From contig CAKZVG010000638.1 of the NCBI GenBank assembly GCA_937921835.1, positions 1 through 6,503 on the forward strand: a stretch of DNA of 6,503 nucleotides, written 5' to 3'. The notes beneath the pieces were generated by a model, which saw only the letters and a program-made list of their open reading frames with translations, made no database searches and was not told the origin of the DNA. The first letter of the stretch is position 1; every line of letters starts with the position of its first letter. Shown in pieces: positions 1 to 5,395 of this stretch. The stretch comes from an uncultured Bryobacteraceae bacterium. Lineage in GTDB: Bacteria > Acidobacteriota > Terriglobia > Bryobacterales > Bryobacteraceae. The translations under genes were made by a program, and so were the position numbers.

Positions 1-1
1 G

Positions 2-397
2 CTGGCCGGCCCCGGGCGGTGGGGCACGGCCGATCCCTTGCTGGGAGTTCCGGTGTCGTTCGCGGAAGTGAGCCGCGTCGACGCCGTCTGCGAGATCCTG
101 GAGATGCGCGACGGCCTCGTGCCCGATGTCTCGCTCGGCACGCACTTCTTCAACGACCTGGTGGAGCGGCAGGTGCTCTACCTGGCGTTGATTCCCGGCA
201 AGGCCGGCAATCGCGTCAACGCGGAGCTGGTCGAGGGCGCGCCCAACCAGCTCGCCGCCCTGCTGCCGGAGGAAGCCGCCTGGGCGGATGCCGTGCGGGT
301 CATCGATCCGGCGGCGCTTCCAGGCGCGCGCCCGCTGCGGCTCCTGGCCGATGCGCTGGGCCAGCGCGCCATCTGCTACTTCGAAGCCAATCCGTAA
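2..397 (+). CDS. PEP/pyruvate-binding domain protein, C-terminal fragment
   Basis: This is the last 131 codons of a gene whose 5' end lies before the window; the frame is open from base 2 to the TAA at 395-397. The fragment opens with GPGRWGT, followed by LGVPVSF, then VPDVSLGTHFFNDLVE and a YLALIPGK stretch. From memory, this pattern closes proteins annotated as pyruvate, phosphate dikinase PEP/pyruvate-binding domain proteins, which are relatives of PEP synthase. The catalytic parts of such a protein would lie upstream, so activity cannot be judged here. A TTG at 38 could be mistaken for a start, but the family-like sequence clearly continues upstream of it. The next gene on the same strand, a cytidylate-kinase-like protein, follows after 65 bases and seems to have its own promoter. 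The family is fairly sure; the substrate and pathway are not. Confidence 0.65.
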   Translation: MAGPGRWGTADPLLGVPVSFAEVSRVDAVCEILEMRDGLVPDVSLGTHFFNDLVERQVLYLALIPGKAGNRVNAELVEGAPNQLAALLPEEAAWADAVRVIDPAALPGARPLRLLADALGQRAICYFEANP

Positions 398-407
398 GCT
401 ACGCCGG

Positions 408-436
408 TTGACACCGGCCGCGCGCCGCTTCAAAAT
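408..436 (+). promoter_or_regulatory. Sigma-70-type promoter for the cytidylate-kinase-like gene
   Basis: A perfect TTGACA (408-413) is followed after exactly 17 bases by CAAAAT (431-436), which matches the TATAAT consensus at four of six places. Transcription would start near 443, only a few bases before the ribosome binding site AGGAGG at 450-455, so the leader would be very short. It sits 10 bases after the stop of the upstream gene and faces the next one. This is the clearest housekeeping promoter I see in the window; it is a motif match only. Confidence 0.6.
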
Positions 437-462
437 GGGCACGGTTCGCAGGAGGTGCGCCG

Positions 463-1260
463 ATGTGCGTCATTACCATCACCCGTGGTGCATTTCTGGG
501 AGGCGAGCGCGTGGCCCAGCGCGCCGCGGACGAGCTGGGTTTCCGTTGCGTGAACCGCGACACGATTATCGATAAAGTGGCCGCCGCCGGCGTCAGCCAC
601 GACGCTCTCCGGGAGGCGCTCACACGTCCGCCTTCCCTGCTCGACCGCTGGATCACGCACCGCCGGCACGTCTACCTGGCCCTGCTCCAGGCGGCGCTGG
701 CCGAGGAGGTGCAGGAGGGCAGCGTGGTCTATCACGGCTACGGAGGCCATTTGCTGCTCGAGGGCGCCGGACCGGTGTTCCGCGTCTGCCTGACGGCGGG
801 CATGGAGTTCCGCCTCAACCTCGCCCAGCGCGAACTGGAACTGGACCGCGAGCGCGCCCGCGCGCACCTGGAGAAGGTCGACCTCGAACATGCCCGTTGG
901 ACGCGCGCCCTGTACGGCGTGAACTGGGACGATCCTTCCCAGTACGACCTGGTGCTCAATCTCGGCCGCCTGTTCGGAATCGAGGAAGCCGTCCGGGTGG
1001 TGGTCTCGGCCGTGCGCGGCCTCGACTGCCTGGCGTTCAACGCGGCCCGGAAAGCGGCCATGCGCGACTTCGCCCTCGCCAGCCGCGTGAACGCGGCCCT
1101 GGCTCTCAACCCGCACACGGAGGCCCTGCCGCTTGAGGTCACCTCGCTCAACGGCGTGGTGACCATTGGCGGGACGCTCGAATCCGACGAGCAGTTGAAG
1201 GACGTCGAGCGCATCGCGGCCGCGGTCCCGGGCGTCCGGAGCGTCCGGCTGCGCTACTGA
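463..1260 (+). CDS. Cytidylate-kinase-like protein with C-terminal BON-like domain
   Basis: This 265-residue protein looks like the cytidylate-kinase-like family (P-loop NMP kinase fold). The N-terminal strand and loop (VITITRG then FLGGE, residues 3-15) replace the P-loop. They lack the usual GxxGxGK[ST] spacing and its lysine, so nucleotide kinase activity is doubtful. RCVNRD (28-33), PPSLLDR (56-62) and VVYHGYGGHLLLEG (88-101) look like conserved core blocks, and a charged helix (120-146) resembles the lid. From about residue 204 to the end there is a BON-like domain, including LNGVVTIGGTLES (229-241) and VPGVRSVRL (255-263). BON domains usually bind membranes or ligands. The start is supported by AGGAGG at 450-455, seven bases before ATG. 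The preceding gene encodes a PEP/pyruvate-binding protein, so a shared regulatory or metabolic role is possible but inferred. True cytidylate kinase (Cmk) is unlikely given the altered loop. Confidence 0.75.
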   Translation: MCVITITRGAFLGGERVAQRAADELGFRCVNRDTIIDKVAAAGVSHDALREALTRPPSLLDRWITHRRHVYLALLQAALAEEVQEGSVVYHGYGGHLLLEGAGPVFRVCLTAGMEFRLNLAQRELELDRERARAHLEKVDLEHARWTRALYGVNWDDPSQYDLVLNLGRLFGIEEAVRVVVSAVRGLDCLAFNAARKAAMRDFALASRVNAALALNPHTEALPLEVTSLNGVVTIGGTLESDEQLKDVERIAAAVPGVRSVRLRY

Positions 1261-1274
1261 GCTTGCGCCGTCTC

Positions 1275-1311
1275 CAGGCGCCGCCGGGAAGCGCCGCGCC
1301 GCCGGTGCCTG
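1275..1311. terminator. Possible bidirectional terminator hairpin between convergent genes
   Basis: CAGGCGCCG (1275-1283) pairs with CGGTGCCTG (1303-1311) over 9 bp with one G-U pair and a 19-base loop. It lies in the 90-base gap between the stop of the cytidylate-kinase-like gene and the stop of the decarboxylase gene, where a terminator serving both strands would be expected. There is no T-tract on either side, so if it ends transcription it is not a classical intrinsic terminator. In such GC-rich DNA a chance stem is possible. Confidence 0.35.
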
Positions 1312-1350
1312 CCCGGACGGGCCGCCACGGACCCCGCCACCGGGCCGCCT

Positions 1351-2307
1351 CTACCCCGGGCCGGCCTCTTCCGCCAGCCGCCGCTTGAAGTACTCGATCG
1401 TCGGCGCCAACCCGTCCCGCAGCGGCACCGACGGCGTCCAGCCCAGCTTCTCCCGCGCCAGCGTGATGTCGGGCTGGCGCTGCACTGGGTCGTCCTGCGG
1501 GAGCGGCCTGGTAACGATCCGGGAACGCGAGCCGGTCAATTCCACCACCAGTTCGGCCAGTTCGCGAATGGTGAACTCGGCCGGGTTGCCCAGGTTCACC
1601 GGTCCGGTGAGGCCTTCGGTGTTCATCAGCCGCCACAGGCCTTCGATCAAGTCCGAAACGTAGCAGAAGGAACGCGTCTGGCTGCCGTCGCCGTAGATGG
1701 TGATGGGCTGGTTGCACAGCGCCTGCACGATGAAATTGCTCACCACGCGCCCGTCGTTGACCGCCATGCGGGGGCCGTAGGTGTTGAAGATGCGCGCGAT
1801 GCGGATGTCCACGCCGTTCTGGCGGTGGTAGTCCATCATGAGCGTCTCGGCCACGCGCTTGCCTTCGTCATAGCAGCTCCGGACGCCAATGGGATTCACG
1901 TGCCCCCAGTAGGACTCGCTCTGCGGATGCTGCTTGGGATCGCCGTAGACTTCCGAAGTCGAAGCTTGCAGGATGCGCGCCCGCACCCGCTTGGCCAGCC
2001 CCAGCATGTTGATGGTTCCCATGACGTTGGTCTTGACCGTCTTGACCGGGTTGAACTGGTAATGCACCGGCGAGGCCGGGCAGGCCAGATTGTAGATCTG
2101 GTCGGTTTCAAGCATCACCGGCTGCACCAGGTCGTGCCGCAGCAACTCGAAGCGGGGATTCCCGAGCAGGTGCGCCACGTTGCGTTTTGAGCCGGTGAAG
2201 AAGTTGTCCAGACAAATCACTTCGGCGCCGGCCGCCACCAGGCAGTCGCAGAGATGGCTGCCCAGAAAACCGGCCCCGCCCGTCACCAGGATTCGATTGG
2301 CTGGCAT
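1351..2307 (-). CDS. uxs: UDP-glucuronate decarboxylase (UDP-xylose synthase)
   Basis: The enzyme converts UDP-glucuronate to UDP-xylose and CO2 in the cytosol using bound NAD+, supplying xylose for surface polysaccharides. It is a 318-residue extended short-chain dehydrogenase/reductase. The NAD-binding loop TGGAGFLG is at residues 9-16, [11 protein letters not shown] at 33-43, and [12 protein letters not shown] at 73-84. The conserved [10 protein letters not shown] block follows at 115-124, the catalytic YDEGK (Y146, K150) after it, and IFNTYGPRM and [16 protein letters not shown] (R212) later. The CPASP and TSEVYGDP blocks separate it from UDP-glucose 4-epimerases and dTDP-glucose dehydratases. 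The frame stays open to an ATG at 2376, but those 23 extra residues have no family character and overlap the divergent sulfatase gene. I therefore place the start at 2307, three residues before the NAD-binding strand. No good Shine-Dalgarno box precedes it. Confidence 0.92.
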   Translation of the reverse strand: MPANRILVTGGAGFLGSHLCDCLVAAGAEVICLDNFFTGSKRNVAHLLGNPRFELLRHDLVQPVMLETDQIYNLACPASPVHYQFNPVKTVKTNVMGTINMLGLAKRVRARILQASTSEVYGDPKQHPQSESYWGHVNPIGVRSCYDEGKRVAETLMMDYHRQNGVDIRIARIFNTYGPRMAVNDGRVVSNFIVQALCNQPITIYGDGSQTRSFCYVSDLIEGLWRLMNTEGLTGPVNLGNPAEFTIRELAELVVELTGSRSRIVTRPLPQDDPVQRQPDITLAREKLGWTPSVPLRDGLAPTIEYFKRRLAEEAGPG

Positions 2308-2328
2308 GGATAACCAGTATCGGCCGAA

Positions 2329-2337
2329 ACTGTAGCA
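2329..2337 (-). promoter_or_regulatory. Possible extended -10 element for the decarboxylase gene
   Basis: Read on the minus strand, this is TGCTACAGT: a TG one base before TACAGT, which matches four of six consensus -10 positions. It would start transcription about 15 bases before the ATG at 2307. I find no convincing -35 at 16-18 bases. It lies just before, and partly opposite, the sulfatase start region, so the two promoters would be packed into the same few bases. Weak evidence. Confidence 0.25.
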
Positions 2338-2351
2338 GAATGGAAGTCGAT

Positions 2352-3845
2352 ATGGCGAACCGGGATCAACCCGCATCCAGACGTCGCTTTCTGGCGGCCG
2401 GCGCCGCTGCTGCCGCCGCTCCCGCCGTTCACGGCGCTTCCCGCCGGCCTCCCAACGTCGTTCTTCTGCTGCCCGACCAGATGCGCGGCCAGGCCATGGG
2501 CTGCATGGGCGATGGGAACGTGCGCACCCCCAACCTGGACCGCCTGGCGGCCGAAAGCGTCCACTTCCGCAACACGCTCGCCAACACCCCGGTCTGCTGC
2601 CCGGCGCGCGCGATTCTGATGACCGGCCAGTACTGCCACCGCAACGGCATGGTGGCCAACGACCTGCGCATGCGCGAATCGCACAGCAGCTTGGCCAAGG
2701 TCCTGCGCGCGGCGGGCTACCGTACCGGCTTCATCGGCAAGTGGCATCTGGACGGCGGCCCCCGGCTGCCCGGTTTCGTGCCGCCCGGAGAACGCCGCCA
2801 GGGCTTCGAATTCTGGGCCGCCAACCAATGCAGCCACCGCCATTTCGACAACGTCTATTTCCGCGACTCCGAGCAGGCCATCCCGCTTGGCAAGTTCGAG
2901 GCCGAGGGCTGGACCGACCTCGGCCTGGAGTTCCTCGAAGGCTCGCGGCGCGATGAGCGGCCGTTCTTTCTGTGCATCTTCTACGGCCCGCCGCACGACC
3001 CCTACGGCGCGCCCGACGAGTACATGCGGCAATACGATCCGCAGAAACTCAAACTCCGCCCCAACTGGCGCGCCGGCGAGCGCGTGCCGGGCCGCCAAGA
3101 GATCGCCGCCTATTACGCCGCCGTCACCGCCATCGACCGGCAGGTCGGACGCTTCACCGCCGCCATCGACAACGCCGCCTGGCGCGACGACACCGTGCTG
3201 CTGTTCGCCTCCGATCACGGCGACATGCTCGGCTCGCAAGGCGAGCGCCTCAAGCGCAAGCCGTGGGAGGAGTCGATCCTGGTCCCGGGCATCCTGCGCT
3301 TCCCGCGGCTGGTCAAACGCGGGCGGGTCGAGGACGCCCTGTTCACGCACGTAGACTTCATGCCCACCCTGCTCGGGCTGTGCGGCGTCAATCCGCCCGC
3401 CGGACTACAGGGCCTGGACTTCACCCCGCGCATCGCCGGACGGCGCCAGCCCAACCCGGAGTCGGCCTTCTTCCAGATTTTCGGCCCCTTCGCCGGCGAC
3501 GGCACCGCGGACGGCTGGCGGGGCGTCCGCACCCACCGCTACCTCTACGCGCGCTACCAGAGCAAGCCCTGGCTCCTCTACGATCTCAAGCAAGACCCGT
3601 ATCAGCAGGACAACCTGGCCGGGCAGCCCGCCGCAGCCAGACTTCAGGAGCGCATGGAGTCGATGCTCGAAGGATGGATGAAGACCACCGGCGACTCCTG
3701 GAGCTACAACTGGCGCCATCCGGTGGAGGATGCCGGCCGGCTCTACCGCCACCGGACGTTCTATACCGTCGAGGAATACCTGGATTGGGCCAGGAAGAAC
3801 CCGGAACTTGACGCTGCCCGGCCGGTCCCCGGCAAGGCGCGCTGA
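2352..3845 (+). CDS. Tat-exported type I sulfatase (formylglycine-dependent)
   Basis: A 497-residue arylsulfatase-family enzyme (alkaline phosphatase fold) that hydrolyses sulfate esters; the substrate is unknown but is likely a sulfated glycan. A twin-arginine signal SRRRFLA is followed by an alanine-rich segment (residues about 9-30), so export in folded form is expected. Metal-site residues are D42 and Q43 (LLPDQMR). The signature PVCCPAR has C82 as the residue to be converted to formylglycine; its x position is also cysteine, which the known pattern allows. GKWHL gives K130 and H132, GPPHDP gives H215, SDHGD gives D288 and H289, and K307-equivalent K303 follows in KRKPWEE. The C-terminal [10 protein letters not shown] and [16 protein letters not shown] are standard sulfatase tail motifs. 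Start 2352 is preferred because GGAAG (2342-2346) lies five bases upstream; the ATG at 2340 adds four residues and lacks such a box. No maturase for the cysteine is in the window. Confidence 0.93.
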   Translation: MANRDQPASRRRFLAAGAAAAAAPAVHGASRRPPNVVLLLPDQMRGQAMGCMGDGNVRTPNLDRLAAESVHFRNTLANTPVCCPARAILMTGQYCHRNGMVANDLRMRESHSSLAKVLRAAGYRTGFIGKWHLDGGPRLPGFVPPGERRQGFEFWAANQCSHRHFDNVYFRDSEQAIPLGKFEAEGWTDLGLEFLEGSRRDERPFFLCIFYGPPHDPYGAPDEYMRQYDPQKLKLRPNWRAGERVPGRQEIAAYYAAVTAIDRQVGRFTAAIDNAAWRDDTVLLFASDHGDMLGSQGERLKRKPWEESILVPGILRFPRLVKRGRVEDALFTHVDFMPTLLGLCGVNPPAGLQGLDFTPRIAGRRQPNPESAFFQIFGPFAGDGTADGWRGVRTHRYLYARYQSKPWLLYDLKQDPYQQDNLAGQPAAARLQERMESMLEGWMKTTGDSWSYNWRHPVEDAGRLYRHRTFYTVEEYLDWARKNPELDAARPVPGKAR

Positions 3846-3857
3846 CGGGACCCGCCC

Positions 3858-4022
3858 ATGCACGGGCGCAGCCGCCTCATCGCCGCCCTCGGATCCTACC
3901 TCGCGCTGGGCGCGCTGGCCTGGTCCAGCCTGGACCGGGAGTGGCGCGCGGGCGTGCTGATCTGGCTGGGCGCGCTGGCTGTGCTGACCTGGGTTCACGC
4001 GCGGCGGCAGGACCCTGACTAA
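3858..4022 (+). CDS. Small two-helix membrane protein, unknown function
   Basis: I do not recognise this 54-residue protein. It starts with ATG 12 bases after the sulfatase stop, with GGGA (3847-3850) as a weak ribosome binding site, so co-transcription and coupled translation with the sulfatase are likely. Two hydrophobic segments are visible: residues about 7-25 (rich in L, A, G, ending AWSSL) and about 32-47 (VLIWLGALAVLTWV). They are separated by a short charged turn DREWR, and the C-terminal tail is HARRQDPD. The basic N-terminal residues and the basic tail suggest both ends stay in the cytoplasm, with the turn outside. Codons strongly prefer G or C in third position, which fits a real gene. 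It could be a small anchor or stress-type membrane peptide; a spurious frame cannot be ruled out without homologues. Confidence 0.55.
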   Translation: MHGRSRLIAALGSYLALGALAWSSLDREWRAGVLIWLGALAVLTWVHARRQDPD

Positions 4023-4024
4023 TC

Positions 4025-4100
4025 CCGTACTACACCCTACTGGCGGGACAAGCTACCCTCATCTGAAGGGGGGCGCTCCGCAGAATAGTAGGTAGTAGGG
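4025..4100. repeat. Long imperfect inverted repeat / extended hairpin
   Basis: Starting two bases after the stop of the small membrane protein, this 76-base segment folds on itself in nested order. CCGTACTAC (4025-4033) pairs with GTAGTAGGG (4092-4100) with one G-G mismatch. CTACT (4037-4041) pairs with AGTAG (4087-4091), GCGG (4043-4046) with CCGC (4078-4081), AGC (4051-4053) with GCT (4075-4077), and CCCT (4056-4059) with AGGG (4067-4070) around a 7-base loop. That gives about 24 pairs. A TTTT follows at 4104-4107, so it may act as a terminator for the sulfatase unit. It could equally be a palindromic repeat element or a structured RNA. Confidence 0.45.
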
Positions 4101-4120
4101 ACATTTTCTCGCTCCAGATT

Positions 4121-4148
4121 AGGTTAATTCCCGGACGGACAATTACCT
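4121..4148. repeat. AT-rich hairpin in the sigma factor upstream region
   Basis: AGGTTAATT (4121-4129) pairs with AATTACCT (4141-4148) over 8 bp with one bulged T, around an 11-base GC-rich loop. It is enclosed by CATTTTC (4102-4108) and GAAAATG (4151-4157), a perfect 7-base inverted pair. The hairpin could be part of a structured leader RNA or an operator. It is a sequence observation; no known family was recognised. Confidence 0.4.
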
Positions 4149-4251
4149 CGGAAAATGGTGCAATAGGTCGATTAGAGAGTAAGTGCGGAATAGCCGTCTC
4201 GTGTTCCATTTTGGTACTTCCGTTCCAGAGTGGAAGCAGTCGCGGCGATCC

Positions 4252-4310
4252 GCGGTCTCGAAATGGGACACGGGGGGCTGAAGGGCGAGCAGAGGCCTCC
4301 GGCGGTCTCG
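4252..4310. repeat. Direct repeat GCGGTCTCG, two copies 50 bases apart
   Basis: GCGGTCTCG occurs at 4252-4260 and again at 4302-4310. Each copy sits beside a GATCCGC core: CGATCCGCGG at 4246-4255 and the perfect palindrome GCGGATCCGC at 4311-4320. A further palindrome, GAGGCCTC, is at 4292-4299. The spacing is close to five helical turns, so paired protein binding sites are conceivable, but the repeat is short and may be chance in GC-rich DNA. Confidence 0.25.
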
Positions 4311-4449
4311 GCGGATCCGCGTTTATTCTCAATTGGATTGGCTGCACGGAGGACAAACGGCGTGTCTGGACCGATGAATGCATCCGGTATCGCGGAAGCG
4401 ATCAGGCAGGGCGAGCGCTTCCCGCGAGGGCAAAGCTCTGGCGTGGACC

Positions 4450-4454
4450 AGGAG
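4450..4454 (+). promoter_or_regulatory. Ribosome binding site that sets the sigma factor start
   Basis: AGGAG lies nine bases before the ATG at 4464. The upstream in-frame candidates (GTG at 4230, ATG at 4374) lack a comparable box, so this site supports the shorter protein. Confidence 0.6.
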
Positions 4455-4463
4455 AAAACGTCA

Positions 4464-5225
4464 ATGCGAGCCAGAAGGGCAATGTCGGTTCAATCCGCCA
4501 GAATCACGAAACGGGACCGCGTGGTGCTGGAGCATCTTCCGCTGGTGAAGGCGATCGCCGTTCGCGTTCACGAGAACTTACCCGTGCATGTCGACCTGGA
4601 CGACCTGGTGCATGCCGGTATCCTGGGCCTGTTCGACGCGGTTAGTAAGTACAACCCCGACAAGAAAGTGGTCTTTTCCAGCTACGCCAAACACCGCATC
4701 AAGGGCGCCATCCTGGACAGCCTGCGGCAGCTCGACTGGGCCTCGCGCGATCTGCGCCGCCGCCACAAGCAGGTGGAAGCCGCTACGCGCGAACTCGCCA
4801 GCGCCCTCCAGCGCACGCCCACCGAAGCCGAGGTCGCCGAAAAGCTGGGCGTCGATGTCGAACGCTGGCGGCAGATGATGATGGACCTCCGTACCGCTGG
4901 TCTCATTTCGGCCTCCACCCGCGGCGGAGACTCCGAGGACCTGCCCGCGCCTGACTTCCCCAGCAAGCCCGAGACCCAGCCCGACCACATGTGCGCCCAC
5001 GAGCAATTGCGCTCGCTGCTTTCCACCGCCATGCAGACCCTGCCCGAGCGCTATCAGAAGGTGGTGGTGCTTTACTACACCAACGAAATGACCATGAAGG
5101 AGATCGGCGGCGTGTTGGGCATCAACGAAAGCCGCGTCTCGCAGATTCACAAGTCCGCGCTGGAGAAAATGGCCGCCGTGCTCCAGCAGGCCGGCATCCA
5201 GTCGAGCCGCGCCTTCGCCGACTGA
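4464..5225 (+). CDS. FliA/WhiG-family RNA polymerase sigma factor
   Basis: A 253-residue sigma factor of the sigma-28 (FliA/WhiG) group, which directs RNA polymerase to a dedicated promoter class; FliA proteins are about this long. Region 2 covers roughly residues 16-100. It includes HVDLDDLVHAGILGLFDAV, with the core-binding helix, and FSSYAKHRIKGAILDSLRQLDW, the -10 recognition part, ending in the typical SRDLRR. Region 3 (about 101-140) has the hallmark RTPTEAEVAEKLGV. Region 4 (about 190-237) has TLPERYQKVVVLYY and the helix-turn-helix TMKEIGGVLGINESRVSQIHKSAL, close to FliA. There is no ECF-like or region 1.1 sequence. The frame extends upstream to 4230, but AGGAG before 4464 and the family length favour this start; ATG 4482 is an alternative. 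No flagellar or anti-sigma (FlgM) gene is nearby, so a motility role is not shown and I give no gene symbol. Confidence 0.9.
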   Translation: MRARRAMSVQSARITKRDRVVLEHLPLVKAIAVRVHENLPVHVDLDDLVHAGILGLFDAVSKYNPDKKVVFSSYAKHRIKGAILDSLRQLDWASRDLRRRHKQVEAATRELASALQRTPTEAEVAEKLGVDVERWRQMMMDLRTAGLISASTRGGDSEDLPAPDFPSKPETQPDHMCAHEQLRSLLSTAMQTLPERYQKVVVLYYTNEMTMKEIGGVLGINESRVSQIHKSALEKMAAVLQQAGIQSSRAFAD

Positions 5226-5395
5226 TCCTTCCCCCGGGCCATGACCCGTGCTGTCCTCCGGTAGCCCGCCTCCCGGCGCCCCGGGCCATGGCGGCCTGAA
5301 AGCAGCCCCGGCCCCGGTGGTGCGATCCTGATTCTCATGCGACTGTTGCGCTTCGCTTCGCGCCGGGCGGGTGCGGGCGCCCGAGGCTTGCACCC
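5226..5395. other. Intergenic gap between sigma factor and transporter
   Basis: These 170 bases hold no gene I can support. CCCCGGGCCATG occurs twice (5232-5243 and 5279-5290), and CCGGG (5281-5285) can pair with CCCGG (5307-5311) as a weak hairpin without a T-tract. A 21-codon open frame from ATG 5337 ends at 5402, across the transporter start. No clear promoter was found. Confidence 0.4.

Larger units (their letters stand above)
4023..4463. other. 441-base intergenic region upstream of the sigma factor
   Basis: No convincing coding region is visible here on either strand. The stretch 4081-4230 is about 46% G+C by my count, clearly lower than the surrounding genes. It contains a long branched inverted repeat right after the small membrane protein (4025-4100) and a second hairpin (4121-4148). 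A heptamer pair competes for the same partner at 4151-4158, and a GC-rich part (4245-4320) has short palindromes and a 9-base direct repeat. The sigma factor frame remains open back to a GTG at 4230, but those 78 codons do not resemble sigma region 1 and have no ribosome binding site. It may be a long leader, a small RNA gene or the remains of an insertion. I found no clear sigma-70 promoter in it. Confidence 0.5.

Noticed and set aside
430..1116. Long open frame on the minus strand opposite the cytidylate-kinase-like gene
   Set aside because: It is a mirror of the strong GC third-position bias of the real gene; the plus-strand product has clear family blocks, a promoter and a ribosome binding site.
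2595..2600. Double cysteine at the sulfatase active site as a possible loss of function
   Set aside because: The signature allows cysteine at the x position; C-x-P-x-R with the following residues is intact, so the enzyme looks functional.
2283..3350. 355-codon minus-strand frame opposite the sulfatase
   Set aside because: It lies wholly opposite the catalytic sequence of a well-supported sulfatase and shows no protein family of its own.
4030..4383. 117-codon open frame on the minus strand across the intergenic region
   Set aside because: The translation has no recognisable family, mixes low-complexity serine/arginine/proline stretches, crosses the hairpins, and shows no ribosome binding site. 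It is probably a chance frame.
4333..4450. Possible c-di-GMP (GEMM) riboswitch, from ACAAAC near 4353 and GGGCAAAGC near 4429
   Set aside because: The bases around these fragments do not follow the GEMM order: the conserved GGGCAAACC and GACGCAAAGC cores and the second hairpin with its receptor are not present.
4230..4463. N-terminal extension of the sigma factor by 78 residues from a GTG
   Set aside because: No ribosome binding site before the GTG and no similarity to sigma region 1. AGGAG before 4464 and normal family length favour the short form.
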